Shown: positions 9,742 to 18,909 of the stretch, one piece after another | Layout: each line of letters opens with the position of its first letter | Position numbering within the stretch: position 1 is the stretch's first letter | Assembly: GCF_000196115.1 (NCBI RefSeq) | Contig: NC_005027.1 | Location: 1,488,001 to 1,552,000, forward strand | Direction of reading: 5' to 3' | DNA length: 64,000 nt | Source: Rhodopirellula baltica SH 1 | GTDB lineage: Bacteria > Planctomycetota > Planctomycetia > Pirellulales > Pirellulaceae | The notes under the pieces: model-generated | Database searches by the model: none | What the model was told of the DNA's origin: nothing | The model's input: the letters and a program-made list of their open reading frames with translations, nothing else | Made by a program: the position numbers and the translations under genes

Positions 9742-10329
9742 TTGTTCAGTTTGACCAAGCCATCCCATCAAGAGCTTCTGCAGAAAATTGCCGAGCAATC
9801 GCGGTCGCCGTTTAACTATCCCGATGTGGGGGCGAGCCTCTGTGAATTCCCCAGTGGTTATGAACACCACCACCATCGAGTTCGATTGGGACGGGGGCAG
9901 GAAGTCTTCGACAGAGCGAAGGAAGCACTCGGAAATTGGCGTCAGTTCGATGTTGGGTGGGTGGAAGCAATACCCTCGGACACGTCGATCACGGTTGGTA
10001 ACACGATCGCAATTCGAGTTCGCATTTTTGGCGTTTGGGCGGTCGCTTTTGACCGGATCGTTGATGTCTACGGCGAGCAAGACGGGGAGTGCCGCCGCTT
10101 CGGGTTCTCGGTCGGGACACTGACGGAACACCCGGAGCAGGGCGAGGAGCGGTTTTCGATCGAGATCGATCGGGAAGATCATGTGGATTACGAAGTCGCA
10201 GCATTCTTTCGACCGAACACCCTGGCCGCGAAAATTGCGTGGCCGGTTTTGCATCGACGGTTCAATCGTTTCCGAAACCAATCCGCTGAGGCTATGCAAC
10301 TGGCTTGCAAACTTGGACCGAGCTCATAA
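9742..10329 (+). CDS. DUF1990 family protein
   Basis: 195 residues if translation starts at the TTG at 9742, which gives the N-terminus FSLTKPSHQELLQK typical of DUF1990 proteins; the frame is open further upstream to 9670 without added similarity. Conserved pieces include the early FNYPDVGAS, the middle FGVWAVAFDRIVDVYGE and the C-terminal VDYEVAAFFRPNTLAAKIAWP. The family is widespread in bacteria and plants; its molecular role is not known. It is a single gene, divergent from the kinase and convergent with the ZIP transporter. Confidence 0.75.
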   Translation: MFSLTKPSHQELLQKIAEQSRSPFNYPDVGASLCEFPSGYEHHHHRVRLGRGQEVFDRAKEALGNWRQFDVGWVEAIPSDTSITVGNTIAIRVRIFGVWAVAFDRIVDVYGEQDGECRRFGFSVGTLTEHPEQGEERFSIEIDREDHVDYEVAAFFRPNTLAAKIAWPVLHRRFNRFRNQSAEAMQLACKLGPSS

Positions 10330-10331
10330 CG

Positions 10332-10383
10332 AAACGGACGGTATCTTCAATTCTGAGCAACGGCTTCGAGCCTCCGTCCGTTT
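10332..10383. terminator. Candidate bidirectional terminator
   Basis: A perfect 10-bp inverted repeat, AAACGGACGG at 10332-10341 and CCGTCCGTTT at 10374-10383, lies between two convergent genes. An inner small hairpin GGCTTCGAGCC lies at 10362-10372. The A and T ends would give a U-tract in either direction, though short. Confidence 0.5.
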
Positions 10384-10389
10384 GTTGCA

Positions 10390-11202
10390 CTATCCCAGTG
10401 ACACATCGAGAATCATCATCACGGTGAACCCCAGCGTGAGGCAGAGCGTTGCCAAATCTTCGTTGCCTTCTTGATGCGTCTCGGGAATGAGTTCTTCAAC
10501 CACGACATAAACCATCGCCCCAGCGGCAAAGCTCAAGGCAAACGGAAGCACCGGTGCTGCGTAGACAACGATTGCCGCACCAAGCACCGCGGCAATTGGT
10601 TCGACGATCGCGGAAGCTTGGGCGATCAGCCAAGATTTCATGCGACTCATTCCTTCGCCTCGTAGCGGCACCGCAACCGCGATGCCCTCGGGAAGATTCT
10701 GAAGACCAATCCCAATTGCCAACGCGGTTGCACCGCTCAGCGTGGCCGATTCAATGCCGGCGGACGCGCTGCCAAACGCGACGCCCACCGCGAGTCCTTC
10801 TGGAATGTTGTGGAGCGTGATCGCTGCGATCAACAGAACGCTTCTCTGCCAAGCTGTCTTGGGACCTTCTGCAGATTCGGTTGGCATGCCACGGTGCAGG
10901 TGAGGCAGTCCGCGGTCCAAGCCGTACAGAAACGCGCCGCCAATTAAGAAGCCGACCGCGGCAGGCAACCAACTCGGCCATCCTTGTTCTGCAGCGGCCT
11001 CGATCGACGGAGCAAGCAGACTCCAGTAGCTGGCGGCCAGCATCACGCCGCCGGCAAACCCAAGCATCGCGTCGAATAGTTTGCGAGGCACATTGGTCAA
11101 ACCGAACACCACGGCCGCGCCGAGTGCCGTGAGTACCCATGTGAAAATGCCAGCCAACAAGGCTTGTAGCACAGGTGTTTGTTGTTGCAGCCAATCAGTC
11201 AT
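10390..11202 (-). CDS. ZIP family divalent metal transporter
   Basis: 270 residues from the ATG at 11202. A longer frame upstream (to 11469) is rejected because it reads through a mobile repeat. About eight hydrophobic segments. The two ZIP signature helices are clear: [15 protein letters not shown] and [18 protein letters not shown], which carry the metal-coordinating His/Asn/Glu residues. A short variable loop between segments ([11 protein letters not shown]) has two His, as in ZupT/GufA-type proteins. The family imports Zn(II), Fe(II) or other divalent ions across the inner membrane. The metal cannot be told from sequence. The gene is alone and divergent from the epimerase operon. Confidence 0.9.
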   Translation of the reverse strand: MTDWLQQQTPVLQALLAGIFTWVLTALGAAVVFGLTNVPRKLFDAMLGFAGGVMLAASYWSLLAPSIEAAAEQGWPSWLPAAVGFLIGGAFLYGLDRGLPHLHRGMPTESAEGPKTAWQRSVLLIAAITLHNIPEGLAVGVAFGSASAGIESATLSGATALAIGIGLQNLPEGIAVAVPLRGEGMSRMKSWLIAQASAIVEPIAAVLGAAIVVYAAPVLPFALSFAAGAMVYVVVEELIPETHQEGNEDLATLCLTLGFTVMMILDVSLG

Positions 11203-11819
11203 GGATGTGAACTGGAAGTCGAGGAGAGTTGTTTGGCTTCGTCCCGTGACGTTTCGTTTCAAAGGCGTCGTCTGCCAAGACGCCGACGACTGATGACGAG
11301 AAATGCAGGGACGATCCGGCCAACAACACTGCACGTCCCGTGAGACGCATACGGCGTGCCACTTGCTCGTTGTGGCATCATGGCTGTATCCGCAAGCACC
11401 ACATCTTTGGTCTGTTCCGGCGGGACCAAACTTAGCAGCCTGTTGATTTAGTCGCATACCGAATGACAATCATTAGCCGTTGGGCGTTAGCCCCGGTTGG
11501 CGTCTAGTCAACCGCCGCGAACGCGGTGCGGTTCAATAAATCAACAGCCTGTTAGCCGATTTTTGCGCACATTTCGGATCGCACTGAATTGGGCAACGAA
11601 TCGGCCGGTGCGAACTTGTCGGGCGGAAGGGGGCCTGCAAATCGCCGTGTGGGCAATGATTGACATTGCCGTAATGCGAGGTCGTCCACTCACGCTCTTA
11701 TCACTCCAACTCGTCGTTGTAGATTGCCGGAGTCTTACTCATCGCGCTGAACGTTTTGGCATGTCGCTTGCGGGTCTCGCATCTGAATCGACGACATCTA
11801 CTCAGTTGGTAGGAGCATC
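11203..11819. other. Divergent intergenic region containing mobile element copy 1
   Basis: 617 bp between the ZIP gene and the epimerase gene. It holds the 116-bp repeat element described separately (11436-11551). The rest has no credible gene or RNA. Both promoters must lie here; the element is about 234 bp from the ZIP start and 268 bp from the epimerase start. Confidence 0.6.
11436..11551 (+). mobile_element. 116-bp MITE-like element, copy 1
   Basis: Ends CAGCCTGTTGATTTA and TAAATCAACAGCCTG form 15-bp terminal inverted repeats with one mismatch. A 4-bp direct repeat TTAG flanks it (11432-11435 and 11552-11555). The interior has two bulged hairpins: AACCGC/GCGGTT around CGC-GTTC-GCG and GGGC/GCCC around a TAAC loop (read on the minus strand). 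It matches copy 3 at all but about four positions. It codes for nothing evident. Confidence 0.85.
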
Positions 11820-12890
11820 ATGTCTGAACAACCAACCACAAGTCAGCGACCCGCCGTGATCGTGACTGGCAGCACGGGAATGCTGGGGTATCCGGTCTGC
11901 TTGCGGCTCGCTGAAGCTGGCTATCAAGTCTTCGGGTTTGATCGAGTCGGTCTCCCTGAACCACCGAAGCTACATGATTTCGTTCGCGACATCCAGTGCG
12001 ACATGGCTGACTCTGTGTCGGTTCGAGCTGCGATGGAAAAGGTGCACGAACTGACCGGTGGTCGGCTGGCCAGTGTCGTTCATATGGCGGCTTACTATGA
12101 CTTCTCCGGCGAAGACAGCGATTTGTACGAGAAGGTCACTGTCAACGGAACCGATCGGCTTCTCAATCAACTCGAGGACTTCGAGTACGAGCAGTTCGTT
12201 TTCACCAGCACCATGCTCATCCACAAGCCATGTGAAATAGGCGAACGAATTCGCGAAGACGATCCGCTTCAGGCCAAGTGGCCGTATCCTCAAAGCAAAC
12301 TGGAAACCGAACGACTGATTCGGGAGGGGCACCCGAACGTCCGCTCCGTTTTCCTGCGAATTGGTGGCGTTTACACGGATTATGGGCGGCAACCGACTCT
12401 CGTACAACAAATCAAACGCATCTACGAAAAGGACTTCCAAGGTCACTTCTTCCCGGGTGACACAGATGCCGGCCAATCAGCGGTGCATTTGGACGACACG
12501 GTCGAGGCGATCGTTCGGACGGTTGAACGACGATCTGACATCGAAGCCAAAACAGCCATTTTGATTGGCGAGCGGGATCCGCTTTCGTATCAAACACTCC
12601 AAGATCGAATCGGAAGGGAACTTCACGGCAAAGAATGGTCAACGCACTATGTTCCATCCGCGCTCGCGAAAGTCGGAGCGGCGGTGACGGACGTGGTCCA
12701 ACGCGGCGACTCGTTCATCAAACCGTTCATGATCGACATGGCCGACGATCACTATGCACTGGACATCTCGCGGGCCAAAGAGTTGCTGGATTGGGAACCG
12801 CAACACAGCCTTTCGGAGACACTGTCGACGATAACCAGACAGCTGAAGTCAGACCCTGAGACTTGGTATCGAAAGAATGGGTTGAAGTGA
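11820..12890 (+). CDS. NAD-dependent epimerase/dehydratase (extended SDR)
   Basis: 356 residues. The Rossmann motif TGSTGMLG is at 16-23; the catalytic Tyr156 and Lys160 are in YPQSK; Ser/Thr residues FTST lie at 128-131. This is the extended short-chain dehydrogenase fold that acts on nucleotide sugars or related substrates; the substrate is not deducible. The start ATG at 11820 has an upstream GGTAGGAG-type ribosome site. Its stop overlaps the next start by one base (TGATG), so it is translated with the VKOR-like gene. The C-terminal part (residues about 200-350) keeps the usual substrate-binding layout, LDDTVEAIVRTVE. Confidence 0.88.
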   Translation: MSEQPTTSQRPAVIVTGSTGMLGYPVCLRLAEAGYQVFGFDRVGLPEPPKLHDFVRDIQCDMADSVSVRAAMEKVHELTGGRLASVVHMAAYYDFSGEDSDLYEKVTVNGTDRLLNQLEDFEYEQFVFTSTMLIHKPCEIGERIREDDPLQAKWPYPQSKLETERLIREGHPNVRSVFLRIGGVYTDYGRQPTLVQQIKRIYEKDFQGHFFPGDTDAGQSAVHLDDTVEAIVRTVERRSDIEAKTAILIGERDPLSYQTLQDRIGRELHGKEWSTHYVPSALAKVGAAVTDVVQRGDSFIKPFMIDMADDHYALDISRAKELLDWEPQHSLSETLSTITRQLKSDPETWYRKNGLK

Positions 12891-13522
12891 TGTCGAAAGT
12901 GACCATTCCGGTAGACGATCTGAACCGAAACGTTCCGCCTTACAAGCACAATCCGTCGGCCTGGAGTCAGCGGATTCCGATTTGTTTGTTGGCATTCGTC
13001 GCCGCAGCGATCTCAGCCCATCTTTCGTTGTATCAGTGGGGATTGATCGAGAGTTCTTACGACCCGGTGTTCGGCAACAGCAGCAACGATGTGCTCACGT
13101 CGGACACCGCCAAAACGATGTACGGCATCCTTGGCATCCATGATGCTTCCCTGGGTGTGTTGGCCTATCTCGGTGACGCGATTCTGGGATTCGCTGGATC
13201 AACCAGACGATGGCAGTATCGTCCTTGGTTGGTGATTTTGTTCGGCATCGATGTGATTCCGCTTGGTATCGTGAGTGTGATTTTGGTGATTTGCCAAGCA
13301 TTCATTGTCGGGGAATGGTGCTTTCTGTGTTTGGTGACCGCGGCGATCTCGTTGGTGCTCGTTTACTGGGCGTGGGATGAAGTCCGTGTGTCGTTGGCTT
13401 ACTTGCGTATTGTTTGGGCAGAGCATCACGATAAGCGTTTGCTTTGGGATGCAGTGTGGGGCGTTCGCTCAGAAAAACTGGATGCGGCCGGTGAACAACT
13501 ACTTTCGCGTGAGGTGCGCTGA
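12890..13522 (+). CDS. Vitamin K epoxide reductase (VKOR)-like membrane protein
   Basis: 210 residues with about four to five hydrophobic segments. The VKOR active-site pair Cys144-x-x-Cys147 is in EWCFLCLVT at the start of the last helices, as expected. The second Cys pair that normally relays electrons in the first periplasmic loop is missing: the loop reads ESSYDPVFGNSSNDVL. VKOR enzymes make disulfides by reducing quinones; without the loop cysteines this one needs a partner or does another quinone reaction. Start overlaps the epimerase stop (TGATG), stop overlaps the SPW-gene start (TGATG), so the genes are translationally coupled. Confidence 0.82.
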   Translation: MSKVTIPVDDLNRNVPPYKHNPSAWSQRIPICLLAFVAAAISAHLSLYQWGLIESSYDPVFGNSSNDVLTSDTAKTMYGILGIHDASLGVLAYLGDAILGFAGSTRRWQYRPWLVILFGIDVIPLGIVSVILVICQAFIVGEWCFLCLVTAAISLVLVYWAWDEVRVSLAYLRIVWAEHHDKRLLWDAVWGVRSEKLDAAGEQLLSREVR

Positions 13523-13878
13523 TGTGGGGACGAGTGATCGAAATCATGACGGCGGTTTGGTTAGCAGTCAGCCCGTTCGTGTTTAGCGTGCAATCTGATC
13601 CGAATTTGCTATGGGGCGATCTCGGAGTCGCTCTGTTGATCTGTGTGCTGTCCGGTTTGTCTTACTGGCATCCAACGCGTCATGCTCATTTGTTGATTCT
13701 TTTGGTTTCGATTGGATTGATTGTTTGGGGACGCTTCGCGGTCCTGCCACCGACTCCTGCTCACCAAAATCACATCGTCGTTGGCATTTTTCTCTTGATG
13801 ATTGCACTCATTCCAAACGAAGCCTCGCTGCCACCGAGGGCGTGGCGAAAGCTTCCAACCGGAGACGAATGTCCGTGA
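13522..13878 (+). CDS. SPW repeat family membrane protein
   Basis: 118 residues with four hydrophobic segments. The first half has the SPW-type signature (ISPFVF-like: AVSPFVFSVQ) typical of this family of small membrane proteins; function is unknown. It is coupled by a one-base overlap to the VKOR-like gene and by a 10-base overlap to the next gene. Epimerase, VKOR-like and SPW genes are often neighbours in bacteria (recalled, not checked), so a shared envelope role is likely. Confidence 0.72.
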   Translation: MWGRVIEIMTAVWLAVSPFVFSVQSDPNLLWGDLGVALLICVLSGLSYWHPTRHAHLLILLVSIGLIVWGRFAVLPPTPAHQNHIVVGIFLLMIALIPNEASLPPRAWRKLPTGDECP

Positions 13879-15068
13879 GCGATCGACTCGTCGAAATTGG
13901 CGTGATCGTCACGGGAACACTCGACGCGGTGGACGAAGCCGCGGTGCGTCGCGGACTCGATCAGTTTCGCGAATTTTTGAGAGTTCGTTTTCCGGACTTC
14001 CGATGGGAAGTCAAAACGACGCGGCGTCCGGAATCGGTCGCGTCAAAGCGAACCGCGCCGAGTGCGTTGTTGCAACAAGCGTTGAACGAACGAGACGAAC
14101 AGCACTGGGATTTCGCGTTCGCGATCACCGCCGCAGAACTCGAGAGTCACTACTCGCACCATTGCTTCGCGGCGCTCAGTCGGCCATGGGATTCTGCCGT
14201 TTTCTCGCTGTCGCTGATCGACCCGCGTGCGATCGGACGAGATGCGGAATCGGAACTGCGAATCGCAACCATTGCCAATCGATTGAGTCGATTGATGTTG
14301 CATGCACTCTCGCATTTGCTCGGTCTTGTTCGCGATTCCAACCCGACGAACCTTCTGTTTCATCCTTCGTCAGCAGAGCAACTCGATGAGATGGAAGAAC
14401 TCACTGATTCCCAAGTGGAACAACAAATCTCGGCACTTGTCGAAATTGCCGATCAACGTTTAGAGGAACGTTCAGGCAGCTCAACGACGTGGATCAATTT
14501 CATGTTGCGATCGGCGGTCATCAATGCTCGGGAAATATGGCAAGCGATCTTCGCGGCGCGACCCTGGCAATTCCCGCGGCGGCTGAGCGGGCTGACCTTG
14601 GCGGCCGTGTCCACCTTGGTCGTGTTGCTGCTGACCGCGGAATCGTGGGACTTGGCATTGTCGCAAAGTTTTGCCAGCACCACTGGCTTGGTTGTCGTGT
14701 CCTGGATTGGCACCACCACTTACGTCGTGTTTCGTCAGCAATTGATCGTTCCAAATCGCACACGACAAAGCGAACAAATGGTTGTCACGAACCTGTCCGC
14801 GATTGGAATTGTCTTCGCCGGAATGTTGGTGACTTGGTTGACACTCACGGTCGCTGCCTTGGCGATCGCTGGACTTTTGTTTGGGCCCAATCTCATCGCC
14901 GAGTGGGCTGCATCTTTGTCGCAACCAGCGTCGCAGATTGGATGGGCGGAACGTTTCTCGATGTCGACGTTCAGTGCATCGCTGGGGCTGATGATCGGTG
15001 CACTGGGAACCAGCTTCGAATCGCAACACTACTTTCGCCACATCATCTTTGTAGACGAAGAAATCTGA
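13869..15068 (+). CDS. Unknown protein: soluble N-domain plus four membrane helices
   Basis: 399 residues from the ATG at 13869, chosen because the longer frame reads through the SPW gene. Residues 1-205 look soluble and contain LHALSHLLGLVRD at 144-156, an H-x-x-x-H-x-x-G pattern like the zinc site of matrixin/archaemetzincin proteases but without the catalytic Glu. About four membrane segments fill 230-399. No family is recognised. Four-gene coupling with epimerase, VKOR-like and SPW genes implies a shared envelope or redox role. It converges on the next gene. Confidence 0.75.
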   Translation: MSVSDRLVEIGVIVTGTLDAVDEAAVRRGLDQFREFLRVRFPDFRWEVKTTRRPESVASKRTAPSALLQQALNERDEQHWDFAFAITAAELESHYSHHCFAALSRPWDSAVFSLSLIDPRAIGRDAESELRIATIANRLSRLMLHALSHLLGLVRDSNPTNLLFHPSSAEQLDEMEELTDSQVEQQISALVEIADQRLEERSGSSTTWINFMLRSAVINAREIWQAIFAARPWQFPRRLSGLTLAAVSTLVVLLLTAESWDLALSQSFASTTGLVVVSWIGTTTYVVFRQQLIVPNRTRQSEQMVVTNLSAIGIVFAGMLVTWLTLTVAALAIAGLLFGPNLIAEWAASLSQPASQIGWAERFSMSTFSASLGLMIGALGTSFESQHYFRHIIFVDEEI

Positions 15069-15129
15069 TTGCGTCGCTTGGAATGAATGATCTCTCGGAT
15101 TCGGTGCCGTGCGTTGTACCCAGATGAAA

Positions 15130-17238
15130 TCACTGCTGCGAAAGGCGTTCGTATGCGTCCCGGGTCATTCGGTCAGTTGGTGGGATCGTCAGCAACACCA
15201 TTTTTGCGGATGCCCTCGCCTTGTCTGGATCACCGGACGCGGCAACGGCTTGAATCCAACCAATCATCGCTGAATGCCAACTTGGGTCACCTTGAGGGAG
15301 TCCGTCCGCCAGTCGCTTCCACCATCGCGCAGCGTGCTTCTGATCCGATTTGGACTGGGAGACTGCGTACGACGTCGCGGCTCTCCGGCACCATTCATCC
15401 GCGCCGGATGGTGATTGTTGCAATTCGGTCGCGATCAACGTTTCCGCCGCATCGCGTTGGCCGGCCCAAATGAGCCAACCGGCACGCTGGAGATCGGTCG
15501 GGAATTCTCTGTCTGACGGAAGCGACAGCAGGTAGCGCCCGACATCGACTCGTCGAACCGGATTCTGAACCACGTCCAATTCCAGACGCATCGCCAAAGC
15601 GTCATTCACATCAGCAGGCGGCGACGCCTCGATCAGATCCGTTTGGTTTTGACGGAAAGACGCGAGTTGCTGAAAGAACCCATCGCTCGTTTCTTTTTGC
15701 AGTTCGCTCCACAGGGCATCGGACTTTTCCGCGAGCAAGACGGTCAGGTCCGCGTGAGTATGCCGAGCCGTCTTTGTCGCGTTGTGTCCCTGAAACGCTT
15801 GGTGCATTGCCGCGATAATATTGGGACTTGGTTGGTGAATCCAAGCATTTGCCCAAGATCGAATCGCCTGGGTTCGCACCGAATCACCCGATGATTCATC
15901 TGCCCAGTGAACATCGACAAACTGAACGGAGATCTTCGCTGCCTCAAGCCATTCCGATTGCCGTTCCGCCCAAGCCATTCGCCAACGCGTCGCGGCGAAA
16001 GCGGATTGGGACTCCGGCCATTGTTGTGTGATCTGGATCAGCATTGCTTCGACATCGGCATCGGTGGCAACCGTCGTTCCCGCGGCTTGACCGATGGTGG
16101 CCGCCTGCAGCAACGCATCCGCGGAGCTTGTCGAGTTGGGGTGTCGTTGGCTGATCCGATGAAGCAACTCGATCGCCGCTTTCGCGTTGGAATGCCGCGA
16201 TAGGATCGCCGCCGCTTTCATCGCTGAGTCAACACTTCGGGTGGCGACCTCATCAGAGACGGCGGCTTTTGCAAAGTGCAACGCTGCTTGCATGGATTGG
16301 CCGCGCCGAAGGTAGTACATCGCATCAGCGATCCACAGCCGCGGATCGGATCCGTCGCCCGGCGGATTGGCGGAATCCATTCCTGATTGCAGACGAGTTT
16401 GAGCGACGATGGTGTCCGCCCGATCTTTCGCGTTGACTCCATGCCGTTTGCGAATGATTTCCAACCAATCGGCGATTGCTTGTTCGTCTTTTTGTAACAA
16501 CAGATAGCGCAGCCGAACCAGATCCATTGCGACGCCAACGTTGGCCGCCGTTGGATCGCTTCCGTAGACGGCATCAAGCATGTTATTCGCCGTTTCCATG
16601 TCACCGGCCGACAGTGCGACTCGGATGCGCAAAGCCCGGACGGATTCGGATGACGAACTTGATTCTGAGGTTGTTACGACCGCGCCCGCAGATTCACGAA
16701 GGACAGCGGCCGCCGATCTCGCGTCACCTTGTCGAAGATGAGCCTCGGCGAGCAATCGCAAGACTTCCGCGCGAGCGATTCCCCCTGAGGGCAAAGCCGA
16801 CAATGCCGCTTCCGCGATCTTGACCGCCTCGGCGGCTGATGCGACCCCGTCGCCGCTTCCTTCGGCGAACAGTTCGGATTTGAGCACCGCCAGTTCGACC
16901 CGGGAAAGCCATAGCAAACTCACTTCACGAGGCGACTCGGATGATTGCAGCTCATTCAGCTGAGCCTCGAGCCTCCCATCGGCTTCGCCAACGTTGGTCA
17001 GCAGAAGCGAGAGTTTGTCATCGGGGATCGGTCTCGCGATGACTTCGATTAAATCGTTTCGAGTGGACTGCACATGGCTGTCACCGGAACTCGTATCGAC
17101 CAATCGCGATGTGCGATTTGCCGAGTTCGTGTTTGTTGCATCGGATGTCGTTTGAGCCAAGCCCACCGTGGCCAACAGCATCGCTGGTAGGCAGGTAGCA
17201 ACCACGACGAAGTTCAGTTGTTTTAGCCGGAAACTCAT
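15130..17238 (-). CDS. Exported helical-repeat protein (TPR-like)
   Basis: 702 residues. An N-terminal signal peptide (hydrophobic VVVATCLPAMLLATVGLA, cleavage after AQ) indicates export. The rest is rich in Ala and Leu and made of repeated amphipathic helix pairs such as LRLLAEAHLRQGDARSAAAVL, as in tetratricopeptide proteins. No enzyme motif was seen. Its start overlaps the stop of the upstream ExbD gene by four bases (ATGA), so it is coupled to the two ExbD genes. In planctomycetes such proteins are found with Tol/Exb-type energisers (recalled). A periplasmic scaffold or lipoprotein-like partner is plausible. Confidence 0.75.
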   Translation of the reverse strand: MSFRLKQLNFVVVATCLPAMLLATVGLAQTTSDATNTNSANRTSRLVDTSSGDSHVQSTRNDLIEVIARPIPDDKLSLLLTNVGEADGRLEAQLNELQSSESPREVSLLWLSRVELAVLKSELFAEGSGDGVASAAEAVKIAEAALSALPSGGIARAEVLRLLAEAHLRQGDARSAAAVLRESAGAVVTTSESSSSSESVRALRIRVALSAGDMETANNMLDAVYGSDPTAANVGVAMDLVRLRYLLLQKDEQAIADWLEIIRKRHGVNAKDRADTIVAQTRLQSGMDSANPPGDGSDPRLWIADAMYYLRRGQSMQAALHFAKAAVSDEVATRSVDSAMKAAAILSRHSNAKAAIELLHRISQRHPNSTSSADALLQAATIGQAAGTTVATDADVEAMLIQITQQWPESQSAFAATRWRMAWAERQSEWLEAAKISVQFVDVHWADESSGDSVRTQAIRSWANAWIHQPSPNIIAAMHQAFQGHNATKTARHTHADLTVLLAEKSDALWSELQKETSDGFFQQLASFRQNQTDLIEASPPADVNDALAMRLELDVVQNPVRRVDVGRYLLSLPSDREFPTDLQRAGWLIWAGQRDAAETLIATELQQSPSGADEWCRRAATSYAVSQSKSDQKHAARWWKRLADGLPQGDPSWHSAMIGWIQAVAASGDPDKARASAKMVLLTIPPTDRMTRDAYERLSQQ

Positions 17239-17741
17239 GGCGCGGTGGGCTCCGCCGTCGAGTTGTTCACCAGACTGGATGAACGGTCAGCTGAAACGGC
17301 CAAGTGAACTCGGTCGAGTCCAGCCAATCGAACCAAGTCGACGGTCGCAACAGTGATCGCCATCGAGACGTCGCCGTCCGGATCAACAATCACTGGCGGT
17401 GAGATTCCTAGTTCCGCGATCGCATCCAACCGTTCCCGCAATGAAATCACGGAATTGAACTGCGTCGTCCCCAGGACATAACGCACCGACTTGGAACCGG
17501 TGCTTTCGATCTTCAGGATCAACTCCTCCATCGGAATATCATTCGTCTGTTCGGGAGGCAGTTTCTGCGACGAAACAGACGACGACTCCGCGGCAACTGC
17601 CAACCCGCCCGGCATGTCTTGCTCGGGTGCATCGAAACTACTGGTCCAGACAAAGAATACCAGCAGCAGAAAAACGACATCGATCATCGACGTCATGCCG
17701 ACGCTCTGTTGCGAATTGCTTTGGATGGCGGGACGCTTCAT
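17235..17741 (-). CDS. ExbD/TolR-type biopolymer transport protein (second)
   Basis: 168 residues with one membrane segment at about 16-35, TSMIDVVFLLLVFFVW, that carries the conserved membrane Asp of ExbD/TolR. The C-terminal periplasmic domain is about 130 residues. ExbD works with ExbB as a proton-driven motor that energises outer-membrane or envelope processes. It overlaps the first ExbD gene (17738) by four bases. No ExbB or TolQ gene is adjacent. Confidence 0.85.
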   Translation of the reverse strand: MKRPAIQSNSQQSVGMTSMIDVVFLLLVFFVWTSSFDAPEQDMPGGLAVAAESSSVSSQKLPPEQTNDIPMEELILKIESTGSKSVRYVLGTTQFNSVISLRERLDAIAELGISPPVIVDPDGDVSMAITVATVDLVRLAGLDRVHLAVSADRSSSLVNNSTAEPTAP

Positions 17742-18178
17742 CGAGACGCTCCCGACCGGTTCGATGATGGCAGTGTCGCGATCGATAAATCTCGGATGCC
17801 GATTCGGTTGATACGATGCAGCACCGGTTCAACAAACCGATACGCCACGCTTTGGTCGACCCGCAATCGAACGGGCGTCTCAACGATCGATTTGGTTTGG
17901 CTGAGCCGAGTGATCATCTCATCCAGGTCGACTTGGGTCGCCCCCAACCACAACTGATGTGACGAATCCATTGTCAGATTGATTGGAGCCGCGTTCGGAT
18001 CACTTTCGATCGACGACTGGGCGGATGGCAGATCGACCGCGTGCCGGTTTTCTTGGCGAGCCAAGTGACTTGATACCAGGAAGAAAATGATCAACAGAAA
18101 CACGACATCGATCATCGGTGTCATGTTGATCTCGTCCACCCGACGACCGTCTTGAATGGATTGGCTGGGTGAACGCAT
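17738..18178 (-). CDS. ExbD/TolR-type biopolymer transport protein (first)
   Basis: 146 residues. The classic ExbD start, INMTPMIDVVFLLIIFFLVSS, has the membrane Asp and single helix; a periplasmic domain follows. It is the first gene of the minus-strand operon (ExbD, ExbD, exported helical protein). The gene upstream is on the other strand, so the operon contains no ExbB/TolQ; the motor subunit must come from elsewhere. Confidence 0.88.
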   Translation of the reverse strand: MRSPSQSIQDGRRVDEINMTPMIDVVFLLIIFFLVSSHLARQENRHAVDLPSAQSSIESDPNAAPINLTMDSSHQLWLGATQVDLDEMITRLSQTKSIVETPVRLRVDQSVAYRFVEPVLHRINRIGIRDLSIATLPSSNRSGASR

Positions 18179-18267
18179 GGGAGAATGAGATGAGCGAGAT
18201 AGTCACGGCGGTTCCAGACCACTATCGTAGTGCAAATTCTACATTTGTTTTTCACGCGAAAAATTGC

Positions 18268-18909
18268 ATGACTTCGGAATCTTCCTCGTCGCTTTCACAA
18301 GACACGCCAGATTGTCCCGAAGTTCCGCGCGGTGGTGCATGGACGTTCGTCAAAAATTTCGCTCGAAACCCGAACCAGGTGGGGGCGGTCTGGCCCAGTA
18401 GCCCAGGTTTGGTGAAGCGAATGGTCGAGTGGTTTGACTGGGAAACCGCTCGTGGAGTCGTTGAGTTTGGGCCCGGGACCGGCGTCTTCACCGAGGCCAT
18501 TCAGAACCAATTGCACGAAGACGCGAAATTCTTTGCGATCGAGCGGTCGCCTGAGTTGGCCGCGATCACCCGCGCTCGTTGCCCGCAAGTCAATGTGGTG
18601 GAGGATTCGGCAGAATCAGTCGCGAATCTTTGCCGAGACAATCAGATTGACCAGGTTCACGCGATCATTTGCGGTTTGCCTTGGGCATCGTTTCCCGACA
18701 GTTTGCAAACCAGCATTCTGGAAGCCACCCTGGACGTGCTGGCTCCCGGTGGTCAGTTCGCGACCTTTGCGTACTGGCAAGGCGTCGTGTTGCCCGCGGG
18801 CCAGCGTTTTTCGAAGAAGCTTCGAGGGGCTTTCACCGAGGTGCACCGAAGTCCCACGGTTTGGCGAAACATGCCGCCGGCGTTTGTTTATCGCTGCGTC
18901 AAACGCTGA
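18268..18909 (+). CDS. Phospholipid N-methyltransferase-like protein
   Basis: 213 residues from the ATG at 18268; the longer frame from 18169 overlaps the divergent ExbD start and adds no similarity. The N-terminus FVKNFARNPNQVGAVWPSS matches the start of rhizobial-type PmtA and related rRNA-dimethylase-like methyltransferases. SAM motif I is VVEFGPGTGVFTEAI; the later ICGLPWASFP resembles the NxPY-like catalytic motif. The family methylates phosphatidylethanolamine toward phosphatidylcholine. The substrate here is an inference. The gene is alone, divergent from the ExbD operon. Confidence 0.78.
   Translation: MTSESSSSLSQDTPDCPEVPRGGAWTFVKNFARNPNQVGAVWPSSPGLVKRMVEWFDWETARGVVEFGPGTGVFTEAIQNQLHEDAKFFAIERSPELAAITRARCPQVNVVEDSAESVANLCRDNQIDQVHAIICGLPWASFPDSLQTSILEATLDVLAPGGQFATFAYWQGVVLPAGQRFSKKLRGAFTEVHRSPTVWRNMPPAFVYRCVKR

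Noticed and set aside
11203-11469. N-terminal extension of the ZIP transporter frame
   Set aside because: It reads into the mobile element; the transporter begins at the first good ATG, 11202.
11497-11859. Plus-strand frame starting MASSQPPRTRCGSINQQPVS, similar to one at 36299-36649 on the minus strand
   Set aside because: The shared N-terminus is just translation of the mobile element in the same frame, not a conserved protein.
18169-18267. Upstream start for the phospholipid methyltransferase-like gene
   Set aside because: It would overlap the divergent ExbD start and adds residues with no similarity.
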